Shown: in pieces, positions 19,669 to 26,338 of the stretch
Layout of the letters: each line of letters opens with the position of its first letter
Numbering within the stretch: position 1 is the stretch's first letter
Assembly (NCBI GenBank): GCA_902477055.1
Contig: CABSFY010000020.1
Span: 1-26,338, forward strand
DNA: 26,338 nt
Direction of reading: 5' to 3'
Source of the DNA: an uncultured Eubacteriales bacterium
GTDB lineage: Bacteria; Bacillota; Clostridia; Oscillospirales; Oscillospiraceae
Notes under the pieces: model-generated
Told to the model about the DNA's origin: nothing
The model's database searches: none
The model's input: the letters and a program-made list of their open reading frames with translations, nothing else
Program-made: the position numbers and the translations under genes

Positions 19669-20889
19669 CGCAGGGGCAAGGAGTCCGCAGCGGTATTTGA
19701 GTGTCAGAATGCGGGTGACGCTTTCGTCGATGCGGGCTTCGGTCAGCTCGCCGTTGTTGACGGCGTGCAGGAGCGCGGTGACGGCGGCATCGAGGTCAGC
19801 GGGCATGAGAACGATGTCGCAGCCGGCCTGAATGGCCAGCAGGGCTGCCTCGCCCGCGCCGTAGCGCGCACTGATCGAGGCCATCGCGTGCGAATCGGTA
19901 ATGACCACGCCGTTGAAGCCCAGCTCCTCGCGCAGCAGGCCCGTCACAATCTCCGGAGAAAGGTCACAGGGCGTGTCGTCGCCGAGAGCGTTCGGCAGCG
20001 ACATATGCGACACCATCACCATGCCGACCCCCTCGTCGATGCCCGCCGCAAAGGGCAGCAGCTCACTCTGCCGCAGTTCGTCGAGCGTCCGAGGGGAAAT
20101 GGATGTTCCGTAATGCGAATCAGCCTCCGTGCTGCCCATGCCGGGAAAGTGCTTCAGGCACGCGCCGCAGCCGCCGTTTTGCAGGCCCCGGACCATCGCG
20201 CGGACCATCTCCGACGCAACGGCGGGGTCGCTGCTGAACGACCGCGAACCGATTTCTGTATTGTTAGGATTCGTCACGATATCCGCGACGGGTGCGAAGT
20301 CCACGGTAAAGCCGACCGAGCGCAGCGCCGCCGCCAGCTCGCCGCCGATCTCCTCCACGCGGTCCGTGGTACCCTCCGCGCCGTAGACTGCCATCGGGTC
20401 GTAGCGCTGCGTGATGCCCGCGCCGCTCAGCCGCGAAACCAGACCGCCCTCCTCGTCCACGCCGAGCAGCAGCGGGACTTTTGACGCGCCCTGCATCCCG
20501 GAAAGCAGGGACGTGACCTGCTCGCGGCCGGCAATATTATCGCCAAATAAAATGACACCGCCGACGGGATACGCCGCCAGTCCGGCGTACAGCGCCTCGT
20601 CTGCCTCCCGAACGGCCGTACCGCCGGAAAGCGCTTCCGGCGTGACGAAAAAGAGCTGACAGAGCTTCTCCTCCAGCGTCATGCCGCCCAGCGTGTCCTG
20701 CACGGACTGCTCCTCCGGGGTGAGGGGCGGCTCGGTGGGGGCTTCGGTCGGTGGCTCCGTCGCCGGCTGCGCGGTGACTTCCGTGGCCGGCGCGGCCGTC
20801 GATTCCATCGGCTTCGTCATTGCGGTGCAGGCGGACAGCCCACCGGCCAGCAGCACTGCCGCCAGCAGCAGGGCGATTGTTCGTTTCAT
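19660..20889 (-). CDS. nagZ: Glycoside hydrolase family 3 lipoprotein, NagZ-like
   Basis: A 409-residue surface lipoprotein likely to be a beta-N-acetylglucosaminidase acting on peptidoglycan or muropeptide sugars. The lipobox LSAC puts the lipid at Cys21. A Thr/Pro/Glu-rich linker (about 30-57) leads to the GH3 (beta/alpha)8 domain. Family motifs are GVDEEGGLVSRL (substrate site), KHFPGMGSTEADSHYGTS with the Asp257-His259 catalytic dyad typical of NagZ, and VITDSHAMASI with the nucleophile Asp332. There is no second GH3 C-terminal domain, which also fits NagZ. GGAGGG precedes the ATG. Being extracellular, it differs from cytoplasmic NagZ of Gram-negatives and matches the Firmicute form. A terminator-like hairpin lies upstream, so it is probably transcribed separately from the ddl group. 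Confidence 0.88.
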   Translation of the reverse strand: MKRTIALLLAAVLLAGGLSACTAMTKPMESTAAPATEVTAQPATEPPTEAPTEPPLTPEEQSVQDTLGGMTLEEKLCQLFFVTPEALSGGTAVREADEALYAGLAAYPVGGVILFGDNIAGREQVTSLLSGMQGASKVPLLLGVDEEGGLVSRLSGAGITQRYDPMAVYGAEGTTDRVEEIGGELAAALRSVGFTVDFAPVADIVTNPNNTEIGSRSFSSDPAVASEMVRAMVRGLQNGGCGACLKHFPGMGSTEADSHYGTSISPRTLDELRQSELLPFAAGIDEGVGMVMVSHMSLPNALGDDTPCDLSPEIVTGLLREELGFNGVVITDSHAMASISARYGAGEAALLAIQAGCDIVLMPADLDAAVTALLHAVNNGELTEARIDESVTRILTLKYRCGLLAPAAE

Positions 20890-20944
20890 GAGGGGTCCCT
20901 CCGTTTTGTGAAGTATGGCAGGACGACAACCTGTCCAAGAACAG

Positions 20945-20971
20945 CGCCCTGCCGTGGATTTCGGCAGGGCG
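20945..20971 (-). terminator. Hairpin after the 199-residue gene
   Basis: A perfect 9 bp stem CGCCCTGCC/GGCAGGGCG with a 9-base loop lies just beyond the stop codon at 20980. The minus-strand tail (CTGTTCTTGG) is only moderately T-rich, so read-through into nagZ is possible. Confidence 0.6.
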
Positions 20972-20979
20972 ATTGCTTT

Positions 20980-21579
20980 TTAGGTTTCTTTGACGCGGTT
21001 CAGCGTTTTTCCACTGAGCCACGACAGCAGCTCCGCAGGGCTGCCCGGCGTGTTGACGGTCATAAAGCTCGTGCGGCCGGGAACCAGTTCCTCGGCCTCG
21101 TCGCTTTCCGCCCACGTTACGCGCTGCAAAATTTGCGCATGGCAGTCCTCCAGTCCCTCCTGCGGAATTTGCAGATATTGCAGGAGGATTGTTGCGTGGA
21201 AATTGTCGCTCGTCCAGCGGCCGAAGTTCGTCGTGGGCGATTTCCAGAGCCATTTGCAGCGTGCATTGCCCACCGTTGCGGATTGGAGCTTAAGATAGCC
21301 GTTGTGGATATCCTGCACACAGCGCATCAGCCACACGACATGATAACCCGCCCGCTGAAAGAAGCTGCACACGTCGAAAAAGCTGCGCTCCATCAGCAGA
21401 CCGTCTTGCAGCATCATCACGAACTGATTGACGCAGACGAACGCCGTGACCGTCTTGCCGTCGAGCGTGATCGGCACGTCGCGGCACTCCGGCGGCACCA
21501 GCGCCTTCCACTGCGCCATCCATTCTGCCGGGGTACACATCGGAAGCGGCGATTTTTTCTTATGAAATAGGAAGCTCAT
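20980..21579 (-). CDS. Unidentified 199-residue protein in the ddl operon
   Basis: I do not recognise this protein with confidence. It has no signal peptide or membrane helix, is rich in Trp, Cys and Phe, and begins MSFLFHKKKSPLPMC. Residues about 50-90 (VNQFVMMLQDGLLMERSFFD, then RAGYHVVWLMRC) have the layout strand-Q-xx-ER-helix-G-strand-W seen in CoiA-like PD-(D/E)XK nuclease cores. That would be a distant match at best and is only a guess. Later sequence is KCKWLWKS-like followed by NFHATILLQYLQIPQEGLED. The ATG at 21579 has AGGA eight bases upstream and follows the DUF1934 stop by 10 bases, so it is the last gene of the ddl-DUF1934 unit. A longer frame starting upstream lacks a ribosome site. 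Confidence 0.75.
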   Translation of the reverse strand: MSFLFHKKKSPLPMCTPAEWMAQWKALVPPECRDVPITLDGKTVTAFVCVNQFVMMLQDGLLMERSFFDVCSFFQRAGYHVVWLMRCVQDIHNGYLKLQSATVGNARCKWLWKSPTTNFGRWTSDNFHATILLQYLQIPQEGLEDCHAQILQRVTWAESDEAEELVPGRTSFMTVNTPGSPAELLSWLSGKTLNRVKET

Positions 21580-21589
21580 CGTTTTTTCC

Positions 21590-22027
21590 TCATTGCGTCT
21601 GCTTTTTCCGCACGTCAATCCGGTAGTCGATCCGGCCGGCGGCCTGCCCTTCGATGTCGATGGTGTAGGAAACGCTGGCGCTGCCGCCGTTGTCGTTGAA
21701 ATCCAGCCGGACCTTCTCGGCGCGGACGGCGATCATCAGTGCGCCAAAGCCCATGTCATACAGCGACCGATCCTCTACGCCCGGCTCGAACACCATCCGC
21801 GAGGAAACCTTTCCGCGTCGCTCCAGCTCGACTCGCTGCGGGGCCATGCGGAAGGTCGTCGTCGTGCCGGACAGGCCCGTCAGCTCCGATTCCTCATAGG
21901 CCAGCTCCACGGTTTCGCCGTCTCGGCGCATCGTCCCCTCCGTCAGGAGCTTGGTCGTTTCCGGCTTCTCGTCGCGGAACTGCTGGCGGCTGCGGATGGT
22001 CAGCAGCACATCCACGGGCTTCGTCAT
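21590..22027 (-). CDS. DUF1934 family protein (YwiB-like)
   Basis: A 145-residue protein of the DUF1934 group, predicted to fold as a calycin-like beta barrel. The family pattern is clear: an opening VLLTIRSRQQF, TKLLTEGTMRRDGETVELAYEESELTGLSGTTTTFRM, the RGKVSSRMVFEPG strand pair, and the closing YTIDIEGQAAGRIDYRIDVRKK. It is cytoplasmic (no signal). Its biochemical role is unknown. In Bacillus, ywiB lies beside argS, and here it sits about 7 kb from argS. The ATG overlaps the ddl stop (ATGA), so it is translated with ddl. Confidence 0.85.
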   Translation of the reverse strand: MTKPVDVLLTIRSRQQFRDEKPETTKLLTEGTMRRDGETVELAYEESELTGLSGTTTTFRMAPQRVELERRGKVSSRMVFEPGVEDRSLYDMGFGALMIAVRAEKVRLDFNDNGGSASVSYTIDIEGQAAGRIDYRIDVRKKQTQ

Positions 22028-23088
22028 TGCTCCGTCGCCAGCTCGATCAGGTCGTCCAGCAGCTCCGGGTAGGGGATGCCGCTGGCGGCGAAGAGCTTCG
22101 GATACATGGAGATCGAGGTAAAGCCGGGGATGGTGTTAATCTCGTTAAAGACAATCTCGTTGCCGCTATAAGTGACAAAAAAGTCCACGCGCGAGAAGCC
22201 GCGGCAGCCCATTGCCTCAAAGATACGGATGGCCGTGTCGCGCACACGCTCGGACGTTTCCTCGTCGATGCGTGCCGGAATGTGCAGCCGGGCGCAGTCA
22301 GAGATATACTTCGCGTCGTAGTCGTAAAATTCCGTACCGGCGTCGATCTCGCCGCAGACAGAGGCGGCGGGTGCGTCGTTGCCGAGCACGGCGACCTCGA
22401 CCTCGCGGCCGTTGATGAATTCCTCGACCAGAATCTTCTTGTCGTAATTTGCTGCGTTATGGAGCGCCTGCTCCAGCGCCTCGCGGTTTTTCGCCTTCGC
22501 CACGCCGACGGACGAGCCGGTCCCGGCGGGCTTAACGAACACCGGGTAGGAGAACGCCGCCTCCAGCCGGTCCAGCACGCGGTCGAGCTTTCCGTTCAGC
22601 TCCGCCGCCGTGACGAGCTGCCACGCCGCCTGCCGAATGCCTGCGCGGTCGGCCACGAGCTTGGTCAGCGTCTTATCCATGCACGTTGCGCTCGCGGCGA
22701 CGTTCGCGCCGACGTAGGCGATGCCGGAGAGCTGTAACAGACCCTGTATCGAGCCGTCCTCGCCGTTTTCGCCGTGCAGCACGGGGAACACCACATCGAT
22801 GCGCTCACGTACCACGCAGTCGCCCTCAAAATTCAGCAGACCCTGCCCGCGCACCGGGGAGAGCGCGACCTTGCGGTTGGCCTCGCAGTGCTGCCATTTT
22901 CCGCTGGGCAGCTCGCTGTAATCGTCGCCGCCGTATAAGATCCATTCGCCCGTCTTGGTGATGCCGACGGGGAAAATGTTGTATTTCTCTTTGTTCAGAT
23001 TGGTCAGCACCGACTCTGCCGAGCGGAGTGAGACCTCATGCTCCGGCGACATTCCGCCGAACAGCACGCAAACGCTGAGTTTTTTCAC
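22024..23088 (-). CDS. ddl: D-alanine--D-alanine ligase
   Basis: A 354-residue cytoplasmic ATP-grasp enzyme that makes D-Ala-D-Ala for peptidoglycan precursors. It shows the N-terminal VLFGGMSPEHEVSLRSA, the HGENGEDGSIQGLL substrate motif, ATP-grasp KPAGTGSSVG, the loop EFYDYDAKYISD with the Tyr expected of a D-Ala ligase rather than a D-lactate (Van-type) ligase, SRVDFF, and NEINTIPGFT. The start is GTG at 23088: GGAGG lies eight bases upstream and the family begins at KKLSVCVLFGG. An ATG at 23095 is out of frame. It leads a unit with DUF1934 and the 199-residue protein and has a strong promoter 55-80 bases upstream. Confidence 0.95.
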   Translation of the reverse strand: MKKLSVCVLFGGMSPEHEVSLRSAESVLTNLNKEKYNIFPVGITKTGEWILYGGDDYSELPSGKWQHCEANRKVALSPVRGQGLLNFEGDCVVRERIDVVFPVLHGENGEDGSIQGLLQLSGIAYVGANVAASATCMDKTLTKLVADRAGIRQAAWQLVTAAELNGKLDRVLDRLEAAFSYPVFVKPAGTGSSVGVAKAKNREALEQALHNAANYDKKILVEEFINGREVEVAVLGNDAPAASVCGEIDAGTEFYDYDAKYISDCARLHIPARIDEETSERVRDTAIRIFEAMGCRGFSRVDFFVTYSGNEIVFNEINTIPGFTSISMYPKLFAASGIPYPELLDDLIELATEQ

Positions 23089-23128
23089 GATTTCATCCTC
23101 CGAACCGTATGCTCCGCGGTCAAACGCG

Positions 23129-23142
23129 GGCCATTTATGGCC
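23129..23142. repeat. Palindrome at the ddl transcription start
   Basis: GGCCAT and ATGGCC are separated by two bases and lie immediately downstream of the ddl -10 box, about where transcription would begin. The position suits an operator, but the element is short and no regulator is known. Confidence 0.35.
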
Positions 23143-23171
23143 ATTATATGAAATTTTTCCCGTAAAAACAA
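23143..23171 (-). promoter_or_regulatory. Promoter of ddl
   Basis: On the minus strand TTGTTT (23166-23171), a 17-base spacer and a perfect TATAAT (23143-23148). This is the best minus-strand promoter in the window. Confidence 0.85.
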
Positions 23172-23201
23172 GACCTATTTTCACCGCCGCAATTTTTTCG
23201 C

Positions 23202-23230
23202 TGGAAAAGTACGGCAAAGCGTGCTACAAT
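23202..23230 (+). promoter_or_regulatory. Promoter of the 137-residue gene
   Basis: TGGAAA (23202-23207), a 17-base spacer and TACAAT (23225-23230), with TGC before the -10 (extended). It lies 35 bases above the ATG, back to back with the ddl promoter. Confidence 0.7.
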
Positions 23231-23265
23231 AGCAGGACATCAAAGCGGAAGGATGTGGAAAACAG

Positions 23266-23679
23266 ATGGATATTTCGCTGACCGGCCCGGAATTTCGGCA
23301 GCTTTTGGACTTGGTTTTCATCGGCAACTGGGTACTCAATTCGACGCGCGGCGACGACCGCATCGACGAATATGATCAGATCGAGAGCAAGCTCTTCGGC
23401 CTGTGCAAGGGCGGACCGCTGTCCGCACTCGTCGATACCTCGACCGGCATCGCGCTGCCCTCGCCCGCGTTCTGCAAGGGCGGCATCATGGAGGCCATCG
23501 CCTATTACGAGGACAGCATCTTTTTCGATATCCTCGCCGACGAGCTGGCGCGGCGTGACATGGACTACCCGGAGATCACCGCCGAAAACCGCGACGAGCT
23601 GGCCGCCGAAACCGACCGCTACCTTGCCGAATTCGATGAAAACGGCGTAGAAAATCTCTACCTCGCCGGAATGGATTAA
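23266..23679 (+). CDS. Unidentified acidic 137-residue protein
   Basis: I cannot assign a function. The protein is soluble and strongly acidic (many Asp and Glu), without signal or membrane segments. It begins MDISLTGPEFRQLLDLVFIGNWVLNS and has a Gly/Pro-containing middle (GLCKGGPLSALVDTSTG, with CKGG repeated in PAFCKGGIMEA). It then has a helical half YYEDSIFFDILADELARRD and a helix-rich end. Codon use and base composition look like the neighbours, and it has its own promoter, a GGAAGGA ribosome site and a following hairpin. It is therefore a real, independently transcribed gene divergent from ddl. Confidence 0.82.
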   Translation: MDISLTGPEFRQLLDLVFIGNWVLNSTRGDDRIDEYDQIESKLFGLCKGGPLSALVDTSTGIALPSPAFCKGGIMEAIAYYEDSIFFDILADELARRDMDYPEITAENRDELAAETDRYLAEFDENGVENLYLAGMD

Positions 23680-23692
23680 AAAATGAAAATAC

Positions 23693-23730
23693 AAGACACG
23701 GTACCCGCCATCCGGCAGATACCGTGTCTT
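23693..23730. terminator. Shared terminator between two convergent genes
   Basis: An 11 bp stem AAGACACGGTA/TACCGTGTCTT with a 16-base loop lies between the acidic-protein stop and the reductase stop. On the minus strand it is followed by GTATTTTCATTTTTTAA, a T-rich tail. On the plus strand it is followed by TATC. Confidence 0.8.
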
Positions 23731-23732
23731 TA

Positions 23733-24914
23733 TCATGATATGCGACTGCGCTTGGCAAGCTCCTCACGTTCGCGGCAGAGGTCGACCCATTTGGTCATCT
23801 TGCTCCAGCGCTCGTTCAGGTCGGCGAGCGCCTGGGGGATGTCGATCTTCTGCGGGCAAATTTGTGCGCAGGCACCGCAGCCAAGGCAGGCACCGGGCTG
23901 CTTTTCCGGCGGGAGCTGCTCCAGCTGCATCGTGACTGTCGTGCTGGGCTGGAAGCGCATATCATTATATGTATGCAGCAGCATCGGAATGTCCAGACCC
24001 ATCGGGCAGCCGTCGCAGCAGTAGCGGCAGGCGGTGCAGGGGACGGAATCCTTCAGCGTTTCGGCAATGGCCAGCAGTGTTTTGTTCTCCGTTTCATTCA
24101 GCGGGCGGCAGGCAGCGAAGCTCATGATGTTCTGCCGCATCTGCTCCGGCGCGGACATTCCGCTGAGGATGACGCCGACGTTTTCCAGTCCCTGAAGCCA
24201 GCGGAAGGCCCAGTCGCAGTCGCCGGCCGCCGGGTCAAGGGCGCGGAGCTTGGCCTCCGCCGCCTCCGGCAGAGCTGCCAGTTTGCCGCCGCGCAGCGGC
24301 TCCATGACCCAGACGGGGATGCTGCGTTCAGTCAGCAGCTCATATTTCTGCTTGGCATCCTGCAACGTCCAGTCGAGGTAGTTGAGCTGAATTTGGCAGA
24401 ACTCCATGTCTTTGCCGTATTTGTCGAGGAAATAGCGCAGGTTTTCCGGCTGACCGTGGGAGGAAAAGCCCAGATGCCGGATGCGGCCGAGGCGCTTCTG
24501 CTCGACGAAATAATCGATAATGCCCCACTGCGGGTCCTCATAAACGCCGATCGAGCTTTCGCAGACGTTGTGCAGCAGGTAGAAGTCAAAATATTCCACG
24601 CGGCACTTTTTGAGCTGCTGATCAAAGACATCGGCAGGGTCGTAGCACGACGCGTGCTGATGACCGGGAAATTTTGTTGCAAGATAATAGGACTCTCGCG
24701 GATAAGCCGAGAGCAGCTTGCCGATGACGATCTCGGACATTCCGTCGAGATAGGCGTAGGCGGTGTCGAAATAATTCACGCCGCTTGCCAGCGCGTCATC
24801 GACCATGATTTTCGTCGCCTGTTCGTCGATGCTGCCGTCGGGACATTTCGGCAGACGCATGGTGCCGAAGCCGAGGCGGGATAGCTTCAAGCCCCGAAAT
24901 TCTGTATAGATCAT
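23733..24914 (-). CDS. Aldo/keto reductase with C-terminal two-cluster ferredoxin domain
   Basis: A 393-residue cytoplasmic oxidoreductase. The N-terminal barrel (about 1-275) has the aldo/keto reductase tetrad in recognisable positions: Asp50 in NYFDTAYAYLDG, Tyr53/55, Lys81 in YLATKFPG and His115 in FYLLHNV, plus LGFSSHG. The C-terminal region carries two 4Fe-4S motifs: CTACRYCCDGCP (293-304) and CLGCGACAQICP (343-354). Such fusions are common in anaerobes, probably channelling electrons between ferredoxin and a carbonyl substrate; the substrate is unknown. The ATG has AGGAG nine bases upstream. It follows nagA by 27 bases, so the two are likely in one transcript and the substrate could be connected with sugar metabolism. 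Confidence 0.92.
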   Translation of the reverse strand: MIYTEFRGLKLSRLGFGTMRLPKCPDGSIDEQATKIMVDDALASGVNYFDTAYAYLDGMSEIVIGKLLSAYPRESYYLATKFPGHQHASCYDPADVFDQQLKKCRVEYFDFYLLHNVCESSIGVYEDPQWGIIDYFVEQKRLGRIRHLGFSSHGQPENLRYFLDKYGKDMEFCQIQLNYLDWTLQDAKQKYELLTERSIPVWVMEPLRGGKLAALPEAAEAKLRALDPAAGDCDWAFRWLQGLENVGVILSGMSAPEQMRQNIMSFAACRPLNETENKTLLAIAETLKDSVPCTACRYCCDGCPMGLDIPMLLHTYNDMRFQPSTTVTMQLEQLPPEKQPGACLGCGACAQICPQKIDIPQALADLNERWSKMTKWVDLCREREELAKRSRIS

Positions 24915-24941
24915 AGAAAATTTCTCCTCGCGGTGTAATAA

Positions 24942-26066
24942 TTAGAGCATTTTTCCGGCAAGGCAGACCTGCTTGCGGCTGAGCGCTGCGTCGCAGATCA
25001 CGAAGTCCGCCGTTTTTCCGTCGGCGATGGAGCCGACCTCCTTCAGCGCGCCGATCTGGCGGGCGGGGTTGTAGGTCGCCGCGCGGACGGCCTCCTCGCG
25101 CGGAACGCCGAAAGCGATCGCCCGCTGCATACACTCGAACAGATTCGTCACCGAGCCTGCCAGCGTCCCGTCGGCAAGACGTGCTACGCCGCCGCTGAGA
25201 AACACCGGCTGCCCGCCCAGCTCATATTCGCCGTCGGGCATACCGCAGCAGCGCAGTGAGTCGGAGATCAGCACCATCCGCGCCGCACCGAACAGCCGGA
25301 ACGCCAGCCGAACCATGGCCGGGTGGACGTGGTGGCCGTCGGAGATGACCTCGGCCGAAACCTGCTCGGCCTCCGCCGCTGCGGCGATCGTGCCGGGCTT
25401 GCGGTGGTGGAGCGAGGGCATGGCGTTGTACAGATGCGTCAAATGCGTCACGCCCGCCGCGATGCCCCGCCGCGCCGCCTCATAATCCGCGTCGGAATGG
25501 GCGATGGAAACGGTGCAATCGTGCTTTGCCTTGCGGATGAACTCCTCTGCGCCCGGCAGCTCCGGCGCGACATCAACGATCTTGACCAGCCCGCCGCAGG
25601 AGCGGTTCAGCTCCGCGAACGCTTCATAATCGGGCAGGCGCAGATATGCGCCGTTCTGCGCACCCTTTTTCGCCTCGGAGAAAAACGGCCCCTCCATCTG
25701 GATCCCGCGCAGCGCGGCGGCATCGGGGACCTTTCGGTCTACGAAGTTCCGCGCGGCGGCAAAGGCCGTTTTCAGCGTTTCATACGGCAGCGTCATAGAC
25801 GCGGGCGCAAACGAGGTCACGCCGTTTTGGGCCAGATACCGCGCCATTTTTTCCACCCCGGCGCTGTCGCCGTCGGAAAAATCCGCGCCGGAGTTGCCGT
25901 GCGTATGCACGTCGATCAGGCCGGGGATGACATACGCCCCCTCCAGATCGACCGCATCGGCCTGCGCCGCGCCGAGGACGTTGCTGAATTTTCCGTCCTC
26001 GACGGAAAATGCGCCCAGCTCGAAGCGGAATTTTTCGGTATAGATCATTGCATTTTTGTAATTCAT
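24942..26066 (-). CDS. nagA: N-acetylglucosamine-6-phosphate deacetylase
   Basis: A 374-residue cytoplasmic amidohydrolase that removes acetate from GlcNAc-6-phosphate, feeding glucosamine-6-phosphate to glycolysis or cell-wall synthesis. It shows a metal-binding HTH (His54, His56 in GLIDVHTHGNSG), Glu125 (MEGPFF), His190 (SIAHSD), His211 (THLYNAMPSLHHRKPG), the substrate region SDGHHVHP and the catalytic Asp269 (LISDSLRCCG). The C-terminal small domain ends KTADFVICD. The start MNYKNAMIY is chosen because GGAGG lies five bases upstream; the frame extends 48 codons further but through repeat-flanked sequence unlike NagA. No nagB is adjacent. It could handle GlcNAc released by the nearby NagZ-like enzyme. 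Confidence 0.94.
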   Translation of the reverse strand: MNYKNAMIYTEKFRFELGAFSVEDGKFSNVLGAAQADAVDLEGAYVIPGLIDVHTHGNSGADFSDGDSAGVEKMARYLAQNGVTSFAPASMTLPYETLKTAFAAARNFVDRKVPDAAALRGIQMEGPFFSEAKKGAQNGAYLRLPDYEAFAELNRSCGGLVKIVDVAPELPGAEEFIRKAKHDCTVSIAHSDADYEAARRGIAAGVTHLTHLYNAMPSLHHRKPGTIAAAAEAEQVSAEVISDGHHVHPAMVRLAFRLFGAARMVLISDSLRCCGMPDGEYELGGQPVFLSGGVARLADGTLAGSVTNLFECMQRAIAFGVPREEAVRAATYNPARQIGALKEVGSIADGKTADFVICDAALSRKQVCLAGKML

Positions 26067-26144
26067 AGCTACCTCCGGTCTTATCGGTATTTTTATCGGC
26101 CAATCACGCAATTTTAGCAGGCAGAGCAGAAGCCGGAAGCACCC

Positions 26145-26194
26145 AAGGCTCCTTTGTGTAAAAGGAGCTGGCACGGCGAAGCCGTGACTGAGGA
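26145..26194 (+). repeat. Family B double-hairpin repeat, copy 7
   Basis: AGGCTCCTTT/AAAGGAGCT first hairpin, GGCACGGC/GCCGTG second hairpin, tail GACTGAGGA. It lies upstream of nagA and passes directly into the palindrome at 26186-26269. Confidence 0.68.
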
Positions 26195-26269
26195 ATTGTG
26201 CGGCAGGCACTTACGAATTCGCCGGAGCTTCGGCAAATTCGCAGCGTACTGCCGCACAATCCTTCAGTC
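26186..26269. repeat. Long two-level palindrome
   Basis: Twenty-one-base arms (26186-26206 and 26249-26269) match with two mismatches, including a perfect 12-base core ATTGTGCGGCAG/CTGCCGCACAAT. Inside, GAATTCGCCG (26215-26224) faces CGGCAAATTC (26231-26240) with one mismatch around GAGCTT. The whole can fold as one long cruciform whose outer ends are the tails of two facing family B elements. Confidence 0.65.
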
Positions 26270-26284
26270 GCCTGCGGCGACGGG
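26261..26284 (-). repeat. Family B repeat, copy 8 (inverted, partial)
   Basis: CCTTCAGTCGCC then TGC then GGCGAC is the reverse of a family B tail and second hairpin. The first hairpin is missing. Beyond it (26285-26338) I see no gene or clear element before the window ends. Confidence 0.5.
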
Positions 26285-26338
26285 GCAGAAAGTCAAGCAA
26301 GTGCAACAGATTCTTCGAAGAAAACTTCGGCAGGGGTA

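Noticed and set aside
26067..26210. A 48-codon upstream extension of nagA
   Set aside because: It is unlike NagA and runs into a B repeat; the ATG at 26066 has a proper GGAGG site.

Overview
The window looks like chromosomal DNA of a strictly anaerobic, GC-rich Firmicute of the Oscillospiraceae (Ruminococcaceae) type. Grounds are the clostridial gene content (PPi-type phosphofructokinase, two-gene minimal SUF system, arginine deiminase, ferredoxin-like aldo/keto reductase), strong GGAGG ribosome-binding sites, SLH-anchored secreted proteins, and intergenic gaps filled with small palindromic repeats of a kind I associate with this family. The taxonomic call is an inference, because no rRNA or tRNA gene is present.

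Region 1 (about 54-6513, minus strand) is one phosphate operon, pstS-pstC-pstA-pstB-phoU-phoB-phoR. Its genes are tightly packed, several with ATGA stop/start overlaps, and it ends in a clear terminator at 54-85. Upstream of pstS lies a set of TTnACA-like direct repeats at 11-12 base spacing that resembles the Pho box of Gram-positive bacteria. Diverging from it (6734-8575, plus) is a secreted endonuclease I-family nuclease with two Cys-rich repeats and three SLH domains, plausibly a surface enzyme that frees phosphorus from extracellular DNA.

Region 2 (8586-9143) is non-coding and packed with repeats. Region 3 (9144-17572) holds housekeeping genes: a PPi-dependent phosphofructokinase (plus), then on the minus strand rlmH, a SufB-like scaffold and SufC with no other suf genes, argS, an orphan arginine deiminase, and the tRNA methylthiotransferase MtaB. 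Region 4 (17612-19159, plus) has an HPr-like protein without the active-site histidine and a D,D-carboxypeptidase (dacF) whose start codon sits directly after a terminator-shaped hairpin.

Region 5 (19223-26066) contains a decayed surface-protein tail, a GH3 lipoprotein (NagZ-like), an unidentified 199-residue protein, a DUF1934 protein, ddl, an unidentified acidic 137-residue protein, an aldo/keto reductase with two Fe-S motifs, and nagA. Together with dacF these form a loose theme of cell-wall synthesis, trimming and amino-sugar recovery.

The most notable non-coding signal is a mosaic of small repeats. Family A is GTAGGG plus a 9-10 bp hairpin. Family B is a double hairpin of about 45-50 bases. 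A third element is a short heptad tandem repeat (CACTNNN). The order B, heptads, inverted A recurs in three separate intergenic gaps, and a larger two-armed palindrome flanked by B elements closes the window. I found no CRISPR array, prophage, transposase, tRNA or rRNA gene.
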